From Sorex araneus (lineage: Eukaryota; Chordata; Mammalia; Eulipotyphla; Soricidae), in assembly GCF_027595985.1 (NCBI RefSeq), contig NC_073306.1, positions 83,005,599 to 83,069,598 of the forward strand: a stretch of 64,000 nucleotides of DNA, given 5' to 3'. A program made the position numbers and the translations under genes. Below the pieces are notes generated by a model. The model had not been told where the DNA came from. It saw only the letters and a list, made by a program, of their open reading frames with translations, and did not search any database. Of the stretch, positions 1 to 11,500 are shown in pieces (position 1 is the stretch's first letter; each line of letters starts with the position of its first letter).

Positions 1-500
1 TTGAGGAAGATGTGTAGTTTGATATAGTTCCATTTATTTCTTTTTTGCTTTTGATTTCTTTGTCAAAGGAGTCAAATCATTGAAGACACTTCTGAAGTCA
101 GTATCATGGGTTTTCCTCATTGCATTTTATGAATTAGAGTACAACAATAAAGTCTTTTTCTTTCTTTCTTTCTTTCTCTTTCTCTCTTTTCACTCCCCCC
201 TCTTTCTTTTTTTCTGTCCCTTTACAAATGAGTTTTGACAAAACTATTTGTTGAAAAAAATTTTCCTTCTCCCACTGAATGTTTTTGGCTACTTTGTCAC
301 AAATTAACTGTACATATGAGTTTAATATATGAGTTTAATTCTGTATCCTCAATACTATTTCACTAATCTGTTTTCACTCTATAGCCACACTGTTTGGATT
401 ACCATACGCTTTATAGTATAAAGCCAGAAAATATAATGCCTCCCATATTTTTTCTCAGGGCTGATATTAAAGGAGTTTTATGATCCATGTAAATTTTTCT
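1..500 (-). repeat. Old antisense LINE-1 ORF2 fragment
   Basis: The sequence is recognisable as the reverse complement of a LINE-1 ORF2 C-terminal half, including the 'acgctttatagtata...gcctcccata' segment that recurs at 14270 and 51490. It is degenerate, with a TTTC-rich tract at 151-190. It lies in the FCRL3 intron before the last Ig exon. Confidence 0.6.
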
Positions 501-501
501 T

Positions 502-655
502 TTGGTGGATGGGAGGATTTGGGGCCACACCTGGCAGTGTTCAGGGCTTATTTCTAGTTCTGGGCTGAGGCCACTCCTGAACATGTTTAGGATACCACAT
601 GGTTGGCTGCATACAAGGCTAGTGCCTCAATCACTGTTCAAGTTCCCCTGCATGG
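502..655 (-). repeat. Degenerate type A SINE, antisense
   Basis: The sequence 'ggggccacacctggcagtgttcagggct...' is a diverged reverse complement of the type A SINE body; the tRNA-like head is badly eroded. Confidence 0.55.
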
Positions 656-1140
656 AACTTTAGATAGAATTGGGGCAGAAAGAGAATACCTTGATAATGA
701 AGGTTCTATATTTTGTTCTGAATAAAGGAATTGATAAATAAAGCCTTCTATTTGATTCTCCGGTGTCAGAAATTGATGAACCATTGTCTATCTGACATTT
801 TGGAAAATCTTTGTGCTGTGAATCAGAAGTTTGGTGAATTGTGAAGGGATAAATGCAACAGAAAGAGTTGATGACCATGAATTTCAACATATAAAAGATA
901 GAAGTATAGAAGTCCATACTTCCCAGTATGATTCTGGGAAGAGAGCAGGATAGGAAGCATGAGGAATCTGTTTTGCCACATAGATAATATTATTGCTTCC
1001 TAATTTGTTTGATGCATTATTGGAGAAACTAAAGTTTAATGAAAGCTTGCAATGCTCAGGGAAATGCTTATAAAATCAATCGCAGTTAATTTTAGTCAAA
1101 TTAATTCTGTGTACAGTAGAAGATACTCCATTTCAAGTGC

Positions 1141-1270
1141 TTTTTTTTTTGAGGGGGAAGGCACACTTGGTGGTGTTTACAGGCTTCTCCTGGCTCTGTG
1201 TCCTGGAGTCACTGCTGGCAATGCTTCAGGGGACCATGTGATATCAAGGATGAAACATAGACCTCCTCCA
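1141..1270 (-). repeat. Degenerate type A SINE, antisense
   Basis: A poly-T start is followed by 'cacacttggtggtgtttacagg...' and 'ggcaatgcttcaggggaccatgtga', a diverged antisense SINE body. Sequence from 1270 to 1640 is AT-rich with nothing recognised. Confidence 0.55.
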
Positions 1271-1639
1271 TGAAAAGCATGAAATTTACATTGTATAAGG
1301 AAACGCAAGTGTGCAATGATAAGTATCCAAGAGAGAAGAGAGGGAGTGTGATTTTTTGCTAAATGCTATGTAAAAAAATAAATCAAAGTAATTGGACAGA
1401 GTCAACAAAACCTTGTTTTAAATAGGCGTAAATCATTAAAAATAAGATTCAGGAGTGAAAAATGTTGAGAAATTAACTTTAATATAATTTTAGATATTTA
1501 TATAAAAATATAATTATTGTATATCAGTTTTACATACTTCATGTACATACTTTTTAAAAGTTTGAGAAAGATTATCATTAGATCCATTTTACAAAGGAAT
1601 ATACTTAGAGATTAGAATATTGTGAAATATCAAGATCAC

Positions 1640-2082
1640 CTGGGTTTCTCTGGCAGGTATGTGGGACCCGGGGCTGAGATCTCCAAGTCTGCTCTGATCG
1701 GGACTGGTCCTCTTCCGCCTAGATTCCCCATTTTCCAGTAGCTAGGTGGTCACATCCAAAAACTGTCCCCGGTGCCATGTAATCCCATCAACAGCCAACA
1801 GCCAGAGACTAAAATCAAGGTCCGCATGACATCTCATCTCATCTCCCTCTCAGAGAACCTGGCAAGCTACCGAGAGTTTCCTGCCCACATGGGAGAGCCT
1901 GGCAAGTTCCCTGTGGCATATTCATATGCCAAAACCAGTAACAATGATGGGTCTCATTCCCCTGACCCTGAAAGAGCCTCGAATGCTGTTGGGAAGGACC
2001 AGTAAAGAGAGGCTGCTAAAATCTCAAGGCTGGGATGAATGGAGACGTTATTGAGACCACTCGAGAAAATCGACGATCAACG

Positions 2083-2132
<50 letters not shown>
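1640..2132 (+). repeat. Type C GAT-tailed composite SINE
   Basis: This begins in 'gtgtgggacccggggctgagatctccaag' type sequence, contains the 'agagaacctggcaagctaccgagagtttcctgcccacatggg' block and 'ccctgaccctgaaagagcctc', and ends in a pure GAT repeat (2086-2132). The same order recurs at 7.5, 26.1 and 54.3 kb in the same orientation and at 5.9, 30.1, 37.8 and 48.6 kb reversed. Confidence 0.75.
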
Positions 2133-2134
<2 letters not shown>

Positions 2135-2266
2135 TATCACAGAGATAAGATCCAAATAGTTTTTTTGTATCCCATGTTCAGTGTCTTACTACCACATTAT
2201 GGCAGATACTTCCTTTATGAAATTATTATATATATTTGTATTAATGCTATCTACTTTCATCCCCAG

Positions 2267-2545
2267 TTCCAGTGTCTCGCCCTATCCTCACTCTCCGGGC
2301 CCCTCAAACCCAGGCTATGGTGGGAGATGTTGTGGAGCTTCACTGTGAGGCCCAGAGAGGCTCTCCTCCAATCTTATACCAGTTTTACCATGGGGGTGTC
2401 CACCTGGGAAACAGCTCAGCCCTCGCTGGTGGAGGAGCATCGTTCAACTTTACCCTGACCTTTGAACATTCGGCAAACTTCTCTTGTGAAGCGGACAATG
2501 AACTGGGAACGCAGAGCAGCGTAGTGCTGACACTGAACATCACAG
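2267..2545 (+). CDS. FCRL3: FCRL3 exon: membrane-proximal Ig (C2-type) domain
   Basis: This 279-nt exon (phase 1 in, phase 1 out) has a cag acceptor at 2264-2266 and a GT donor at 2546. It starts with [12 protein letters not shown], the standard opening of the C-terminal FCRL Ig repeats. The two domain cysteines are in ELHCEA and FSCEADN. The usual SGNYSC is SANFSC here, so the tyrosine two residues before the second cysteine is phenylalanine. Possible N-glycosylation sequons are NSS, NFT, NFS and NIT. The length equals that of the family's repeated domain exon. Confidence 0.93.
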
Positions 2546-5500
2546 GTGGGTTGGAGTTTGGGAGTTTAGATTCCATTATGGTCAGTACAACTCTTCTACT
2601 GATTGCGATACCAAAGCCAAGTGAGTTGCTCACCTCCTGAAGGCTAATACTTAGAAGATGAGTTAATGGAAGGAAAACAGGCTTAATCGGATGTTATCAA
2701 CCAAAGATAATGGAACTCATCTTGTTCCCCCAAGCTATCTTGCTTTTTAGATTGGTGTTAGTGGTTTATATTGGGCTGGTTTATAAAATTAGTTAGTAGA
2801 AAATTATGGGAAGTAAATACAGTAGAGGAAGGCATCTCAAAAACTTCAGGAATCTTCTTACAGGGCCCGGTGGGGATATTTTTGAGGCTGAGAAGTGAGT
2901 ACTCAAAGAGCCTGTTGTTTGCTTTCCTCTGCCCCATCTATAACTGGATCTGTATCAACTTCAAACACACAATACTCCAGAATATCTTTTAAAACTGAAT
3001 GATAGGGGGCTGGAGTGATAGTACAGTGGGTAGAGTGTTTGCCTTGCACGAGAATCCGCGTTGGATTCTCAGCATCCCGTATGGTCCCTCAAGCACCACC
3101 AGGCGTAATTCCTGAGTGCAAAGTCAGGAGTAAACCCGGTGCATTGCCGGGTGTGAGCCAAAAACGGCAAAACAAACAAACAAACAAAAAAAAAACCACC
3201 AAAAAAAAAAAAGACTAAAAAACCCTGAATGATAGAACAAGAGTCAAGGGAGAGTGAGAGATAATAAGAAATGTATTTGTGGGGAACAGGATGGATTGCT
3301 TGATCACTTACAACTGTACAAATCCCAACATAGTAAAAAGGTTTTTGAACATGACACCAATGCTTTGAACTTCTGGGAAATGGTATGGATTTCCCCGGGA
3401 AGGAAAAGGAATTAATTTTAATCTCATATGCTTCAAAACATCATTTTTTTGTGCCATTATTTAAAAGATTCCAAATTAAATTTGGAATTTGAAGATAATT
3501 CAAATGGAGAAACCAGATCCTGACAAAAAGCTGCCCTGATAGAGCTCTATCCTCTACATATATTTTGCTTAGATTAAAAAAAATAAATTTGCCACGGTAC
3601 TCAAGTATAGTTGTCTCTGTTTAGGGACTCCTGGAAACAAAACAGCCCATATTAGCAGAAAAGTCACCGGAGGATTGCTAAGTGCACTGGGCCTGGCTGC
3701 TCTGGCTATTCTGGTGGGTAGTTTCAGAATCAAAAGAAGATCAGGTGAGTGTCTATATCTTAATCTTTAATATTGTGACGCTTAATGTTGCTATAACTTG
3801 AACTCCTGTGAAACATTCTTTATAGGACAATTATCTTCTTTCAAATCAGGGCCTCAGATCTACTCACGTCTACACTGTAGGAAATATTGCTTATAAAATA
3901 AATGGAGGTGGATAGAGAGTACAAGAGGCAAGACCTTCCATGTAGCTGTGGGAATGCTAACCTTGAATTGAATGCCTGGTACCACATCTGGTCTCCTGAG
4001 CACCACTAGAGGTCACTTTTGAGTACAGAGCCAAGAATAGACCATAAGCATCACCAAGGGTGTCCCAACCTCTTCACTCCCTCCACAAAATACATTCCTA
4101 ATCAAGTATTGTTGTTACTTCACAGAGGTTTTTAAAAATTGGTTTACAATATTATAGACCTTCAGGGATTTCAACTTTTGTCACTTGTTATTCTTTCTGT
4201 CCTCAAAGTATATAATTTAATTTCTCTAGTAGTTAACAAATCATTTTTGTTAAATTTCTCTGGTATTTGGCAAATCATTACTGGGTATTTTTAACACCAA
4301 AACACTAAGATATAAAATATCTATGACAAAGTTGCAGCCTCAGTGACACAACTTTCCACGGAGAGAATTAGAAGCAAATATAAAAATAGATAATAGTAAT
4401 ACAATATATATATATTGGAAAAATAAATATTAAACTTTAATTAGTCCTATAAAAGAGAATAAAACAGAATGTAAAAAAATAAATATCAAATTTTGTTGGT
4501 ATAGATTTTTAAGGCTGACAGTTAAATAGAGTTCTAAGCATACTACCATAAGTTTTAGTCATTTATCCTTGTGAGATAATTCTGTCTTTACCTTTCAAAG
4601 CATCAGTTTGGATAGTAAAGTGGAACTGGAGGAAATACTTTACCCAGGATTAAACATTAAGATTTTCTTTCCAATTATTGGCTCACAGCTACTTAGAGTT
4701 CACTTTGATATTACTGATCAAATGATGGTGATTTGAAGTTAAGTGTGATTCTGGATAAATGTCTTATAAGACTTTACCTTCATTACTTTAACATGATGTG
4801 GCAGAACTGGATATTCACTAGGAGTTGTCATAGCAAAGATGTAGAATGAATCTGATTCCTAGGAATGGGTGTTCTAAATGGCTCACATCATACACCTAAC
4901 TCACCATCAATGTTCCCTTTTTATTTTTCAGGAGAACCAACTGCATCTGGAACTTCTAGGTAGTATCTTTGCTTTCTGTGCAACTAACATTTTTGTGATT
5001 TATATACCACAAGATAGGAATGTGGAATTTTATACACATTTAACATTTTGGATTTCCTAATAGTTTTTTCACATTTATAAAATCCAGAAATGTGATTAAG
5101 TCATAGTTGTGAATACACATAGTCGTACATACTTTAACATAGGACTTATGTTATCTGTGTAAATCTACTTCTTTTGATGTGCTCTTGTAGAAAATTGACC
5201 ACTCATTGTAATGACATCATTATTCATAGAGCTACAGTTAATTCACTCCTACATTTCTTATTTCTCTACTCATATGTTCATTGAAAAATGATTATTGGAT
5301 GTCAGAAATGTTCAATTCTTGACGTTAACTAAAGAAGAAAATGAACATAGTTAAAAACAAAAACTCACCCTTTTCCTAAAGTGCTCTTATAGTATTGTAT
5401 TTTTCCCAGCTGAGATAACAATATTTTACATCATAGAGGCTTTAGGTGCACAGTATTATAAATCAACATCTGGATATACTATAATATGAACACAAACCAA

Positions 5501-8500
5501 AAATCTAGTTTCCATCCTTTACCATACAATCGTTCCATTTACCTGATTTATCCCAATTCCCCTTACCTCTTCAAGACTGGTAACCATTCTTTTGTTTTTG
5601 TGACCTAAAAGTCTGTTTTGTTATTCATTTTGCTGTTTGTTTATTCATTTTGCCTCTTTTTCTTCTCATGAGCAAGATTATATGGTGATTTGTTCTTCTA
5701 TGGAGCAAGTTCAACAGTTCTTACTTGTAACTCTATGTTCAGGGATCCCTCCTGGTGGTGCTCAGGGGACCATCTATGGCAATGAGAATCAAACCTGGAT
5801 TGACTGTGTGCAGGGCAAGCACTTTCCCCTCTGTTTTATCTCTATCGCCTCAGGATTTCTTTTCTCTTTTTCCTTTCTTTTTAAATGTAGGAGTCATCAT
5901 CATCATCATCATCCTGTTGATCATCTATTTTCTCGAGTGGTCTCAGTAATGTCTCCATTCGTCCTAGCCCTGAGATTTTAGAAGCCTCTCTTTACACATT
6001 CTTCCCAACGGTGCTGCATTGGAGGCTCTTTCAGGGTCAGGGGAATGAGGCCCATCATTGTTACTGGTTTTGGCATAAGAATACATCACAGGGAGCTTGC
6101 CAGGCTCTCCCATGTGGGCAGGAAACTCTCGGTAGCTTGCCAGGTTCTCCGAGAGGGAGAACTAGGCTATAAGATGTCGCTTCTGAGAGCTTGGTTTTAT
6201 AGTCTCTGGATGTTGGCCATTGATGGAATAGGAGTACTGCTATTTATTCAGCTATTGATTAAGCTGATTGAATTGGACATGAACTCCACTTTACTTTTTT
6301 TAAAATTCAGAATGTTAATTTAATTTAATTTTATCGAATCACCATGAGATACAGTTACAAAGCTTTCATATTTGACTTTCAGTCATACAATGGTCAAACA
6401 CCCAACCCTCCACCAGTGCACATCTTCCACCACTAGTGTCCCTAGTACGCCCCCCATCTCACCCCTCTCCCTGCCTCTATGGCAGACAATCTCCCCCATG
6501 CTGTCTTTTGTATTGCTTGTTGTGAATAGCATGAGATGTCACCGGTACTCCTGGAATTCTGAAATTTAGGTAATTAGAATCTGGAGAAATCTCTGCAGAG
6601 AGGTGCTCTGTTCAGTGATTCTTTTGTGTATCTCTGGATCATGGCCATTAAGGAGCTCAAGTAACAGCCAGAAGCAGTTTGTGTGTGTGACCTCCAGGTC
6701 CCATGGGGATGGGGAGTTGAAAAGATCAGCCCATCCCCTATTCCTTGAGACCTGGAGTTTTCGGTCACTGAACCCACATACCTGTACTTCTCAGTGGGTT
6801 CTGGAAGTTGGCAGCTGCCAGGGATTTTAGAGGGCAGGTGGAGGGACAACGCCTGCCTCTGTCTGAGGTAACCCCCTTGAAGTCAGCCTGGCTTAAAGTC
6901 GAGAGGCATCTCTGGGGTGAACTGCTCGGTTCAGAGAATCTTTTGTGTGTCTCTGGATCATGGCCCTTGTTTCCATCTTTTCCAGAGAAATAAACTATTG
7001 GCATAAGCCCTACAGGGCATGCCTGCTCACCAACATCATGCCATACCTCTGGCCCTAACTGCGGTTTTTTATCTCTTTTGAGATTTATGAGTGTCTGAAA
7101 TAAGGCCAATAAATGAGCTTGTGTAGCTGAGTGAGGTGGTTTGTGGGTGTGGCTCCCACATACCTAACTTTTGACCATTTAATTTCTTGGCAAACTTGGC
7201 CCCAAGTTGTTGGGGTCTGGCCAAAGGCACAGCGGCAATTTTGGGGTATCAGGAAGTTGGAAGGTACCATCAGGCTGCTGATGCACTCACCCTAAAGGTA
7301 CAGGTTGACCTGCTGGCGGCACCATACTCCCCTTCATTTTCTTTTCATCTCTTTTCTCCAATTTAGTAGTGGTCCATTAATTAATATACCACATCTTCTG
7401 TACTCACTCAACTATCAACAGGTATTTAGTTTGCTTCCAAATCTCATAATTGTAAATAATCTATGATGACCAAATAGGTGTGTGTATAGATATAGATATA
7501 GATATAGACATAGATATAGATATAAATATTCAAGGCATAGTCTCTTTCCCCTGCACCTGGCTGTCTTCACTGGGGCCCCTCAGAGCGGAGCGGGTTGAGT
7601 TTCCCTCCCTGCCCCGAGCAGAGCCCTGGCAGCCGAAGACCTCTGGAACCCAGCCACAGCCATGTTCAAGGCCCCCCCTCCACACGTTCGGATGAGCCTC
7701 ACACATGAAGGAACTGGCAGAGGAACCCAGGTGTGAGAGACCCGGGGCTGAGATCTCCAAGTCTGCTTGGATCGGGACTGCGGCTCCTCTACTCAGGTCC
7801 CCCATTTTCCAATAGCTTGGCAGCCACGCCCACAAACTGCCCCTGGCGCTGTGTATTCCCATCAATGGCCAAGATCTAGAGACTAAAACAAAGCTCATGA
7901 CCTCTTATAGCCTAATTCTCCCTCTCAAAGAACCTGGCAGGGTACCGAGAGCATTGTACCCACATGGCAGAGCCCGGCAAGCTCTCTGTGTTGTATTCAA
8001 TATGCCAAATACAGTAACAATGATGGGTCTCATTCTCCTTACCCTGAAAGAATCTCCAATGTGGCACTTCTGGGAAGAATGAGTAAAGAGAGGCTGCTAA
8101 AATATCAGGGCTAGGACGAATGGAGACATTACTGGTGCCCACTTGAGAAAATCGATGATCAATGGGATATCAGTGATACAGTGATACAGTGATATATATT
8201 CAAATTAATGAATTAATTTAAATTCATTAAATGCTAAAATTCCCAGAAGTGGGGTAGCTATATTTTATATATATATATATTTTTAAAAATTATCTCCATG
8301 CTGTTTTTAAAACTATACCCCACCAATTTACATCCCTCCAAAGTATAAAAGGGTATCTTTTGTTGTTCTTATTGTTGTTGTTTTGGGGCCACATTCAGCT
8401 TGGCTTGGGTCTTATTCCAGGCTGTGTGCTTAAGGATTACTGATAGTGATGGTCAGAAGACCATAAGTGATACCCAGGATTGAACCCGGGGCAATCATTT

Positions 8501-11500
8501 GCAAGACAAGCACTTCCCCTTACCCTCTATAATATTTCTTGGGCCCTATATTAGGAATATCTTTTCTCCCCTTCATCACCAACACTTTTTCTTCCTTTTA
8601 TATAATATGAATTTTCACAGGTGTGAGGTAATAGCTCATTGATGTTTGATTTACTTTTTCATTAAAAAAAAGACAATGAAGAGCTTAGTGTCCCTAGATG
8701 TCATATGTATGTCTTCTTTGGAGAAGTATATATTCAGATCCTCCATTCATTATATTTTTGCTTTTTTATTGGGGGGCTCACACCTGGCGATGCACTCCTG
8801 CTCTGCACTCAGGAATTACTCCTGGTGGTGCTCGGGAGATCATATGGGATGCTGGGAATCGAACCCGGATTGTCTGCATGCAAGGCAAACGCCCTTAACT
8901 ACTGTACTATTGCTCCAGCCCCAGCCTCCATGCATTTTTATTTATTCTTTGTTGTTGTGTTTTATGAGTTATTTATATTTTGTGAATATCTTCTTTTAGT
9001 AGGGTTTCTATTTTTTTATGTATCCATAATACTCTCTCGTGTCCTTTTGCATTTTTGTAGAATCTATTGTAAGTATCTTCACTACTTTTATTTTTTCTCA
9101 CTTTATTTTTGAGTCTGGCTAAAGGTATATTTTATTTATTCACTTTTAAAAGTTTAGTAGAGAACCATGATTTTTTAAATTTTTTTTTATTTTATTGAAT
9201 CACCGTGAGATAGTTACAAGCTTTCGTGTTTGGATTACAATCTCACAATGAACGGAACCATGATTTTAAAATATTTTGATAGTTGATTTTTAGATATACA
9301 ATAATCTAGCACTAACACCACCACCATTTGAAATGGTGTCAGTTTTCCTTAAACAGTTTCCCAGGTTCCTTTCCTACAGGTATATTTTTAACTTTGGTTG
9401 TTGTGCTTTGAATAACATGTTTTAATGTTGTTGGGTAGCTTTAGGGATCAAACAGATGTCATCATACTCGAAGGAAGGCACTTTTAGTCATTAAGTCTTC
9501 CCCCAGATCCCTAACTATTAAGTTTTGTGTGAATAGTGAAATTTCTTTGCACAAATATTTAAGTATTAACTTTTTTGAAAATTATTTTTTTTTATTTTTA
9601 AAATTTTTTTACTGAAAACACGTATTTTCTCTTTTAAAAGTATTTTAAGACTCGGGTTGAAGCAATAGTCCAGCAGGTAAGGTCTTGCTTTCCATGTGGC
9701 CAGAACAGGTTTGATCCTTGGTACCCTGTATGGTACCCTGAGTTGGCCAGGAGTAAGCCCTGAGCACTGCCAAGTTTGGTACAAAAACAAAGCAGAAACA
9801 GAACTATCTCGGGACTCTGTAGCTTTGCTCTCTAACCTTGCCTCTATTTTCCTTCTCTGTAATGCCAGCCTTGGCTACAACATATTCCACAACAAAGCTG
9901 ACGTTTTCTTGAAAGAGTCATGGAGAACGTTAGAGCAAGCAGCCATGGCATTTTTACATGGTGTCTGCTAGTATCTTCCTGGATATTGACTTCTCTGAGA
10001 TTTTTTTTTTTTTGCTTTTTGGGTCACACACGTCAATGCTCAGGGGTTACTCCTGGCTTATACACTCAGGAATTACTTCTGGCAGTGCTCAGGGGACCAT
10101 ATCGGATGCTGGGAATCAAACCCTGGTCGGCCGCATGCAAGGCAAATACCCTACGTGCTGTGATATCGCTCCATCCCCGAGATTCTTTTTGATCTTCAAA
10201 TACTTTTCTCTCTTATCTCTTCCCACTGTACCTGCTCCCCATTACCTTTATAGTGCCCGTAAGTGTCAGAAGCCTCCCATCTCTAGACACCCCAGAACGG
10301 AATTCCGAGAGATCATCAACTTTAGGTCACAACCTTCAATGGATTTGCAGCCAGTGTATAGAAATGGTGAGTTTCTCTGGGAAAAAGAGATCTAGAGCTG
10401 ATCTAGGGAGGGGGGAGGAGGGAGGTATTGAACAACCACCAATGGCCCAGTAACATTAAGTTTTAAAATAGAATTCCTGCACTTAGAGACTAGAAATGAG
10501 TCTAGGATGTGGGCTCCGGGATACAGCCATTTTCTATATAAAAGGTTACCCATTTTCTTAAAGGTAATTCTGAAGATACAGACGTAGTTTATTCGCTGAT
10601 TTGGAACATACAACAGGCAGAAGAAAATTCAGGTGAGGCATCTTTCTAATTAGAGGTGGGAGTATGTTAACTGAGCCAACAAGAGTCTTTCATCAGTAAC
10701 ACATCTCAAATATGAATTCAATATGGAAGAAATTACCTGCTCCTCTTGTATTGTCAATAATTATATTATCATAATTATATTGTATGGTCATAATTATAGC
10801 TATTCCCCCTTACCTGTCAATTTTGTCACTTACTATCCAACTATCCAAAAAAATTTGAGTACAAACATAATTTTTTCCTAATATATCAATAGTATCTAGT
10901 GCAATGCTTAGAAAATTATGGATCTCCTTAAATACTTTTGAAAGAGGAAATAACTGCAAGTGGTAAATTAAGTCCTTCATAACCTCATGGATAATTTATT
11001 ACAATTATCTTTTTATTTTTTTATTGAATCACCTTGAGGTACACAGTGACAAAATTGTTCATGATCAAGTTTCAGTCATACAATGTTCTAACACCCATCC
11101 CTTCACCAATGTACATTTCCCACCACCATGTCCTCAGTTTCCCATCCACTACCCCACCCCACCCAGCCTGTCTGTTTTTCAGCACGCAATTCTTATTCAG
11201 AGTGATTATTTCCAACCATCTTTGTCATAGTGGTCCCTTCTCTATCCTAACTGCACTTGTCCCTTCTTCCCCAGCACTTGAAGCAGGCTTCCAACTATGT
11301 GTCAATCCTCTTGTCCCTTGTTTCTCCTGTCCTTGGGTATTTATTAGTCTCATATTTTGTTTTTTTTAATATCCCATAAATGAGTGCAATCATTCCATGC
11401 CTTTCCCTCTCCTTCTGACTCATTTTACTCAGCATGATACTCTGCATGTCCATCCATTTATAAGCAAATTTCATGACATAATTTTTGCTAACAGCTGCAT

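Noticed and set aside
1052..1273. 73-codon frame at the left edge
   Set aside because: It lies largely in an eroded antisense SINE and has no family resemblance.
2039..2458. Frame with a long aspartate run
   Set aside because: It is the (GAT)n tail of a composite SINE read through into the FCRL3 Ig exon in the wrong frame.
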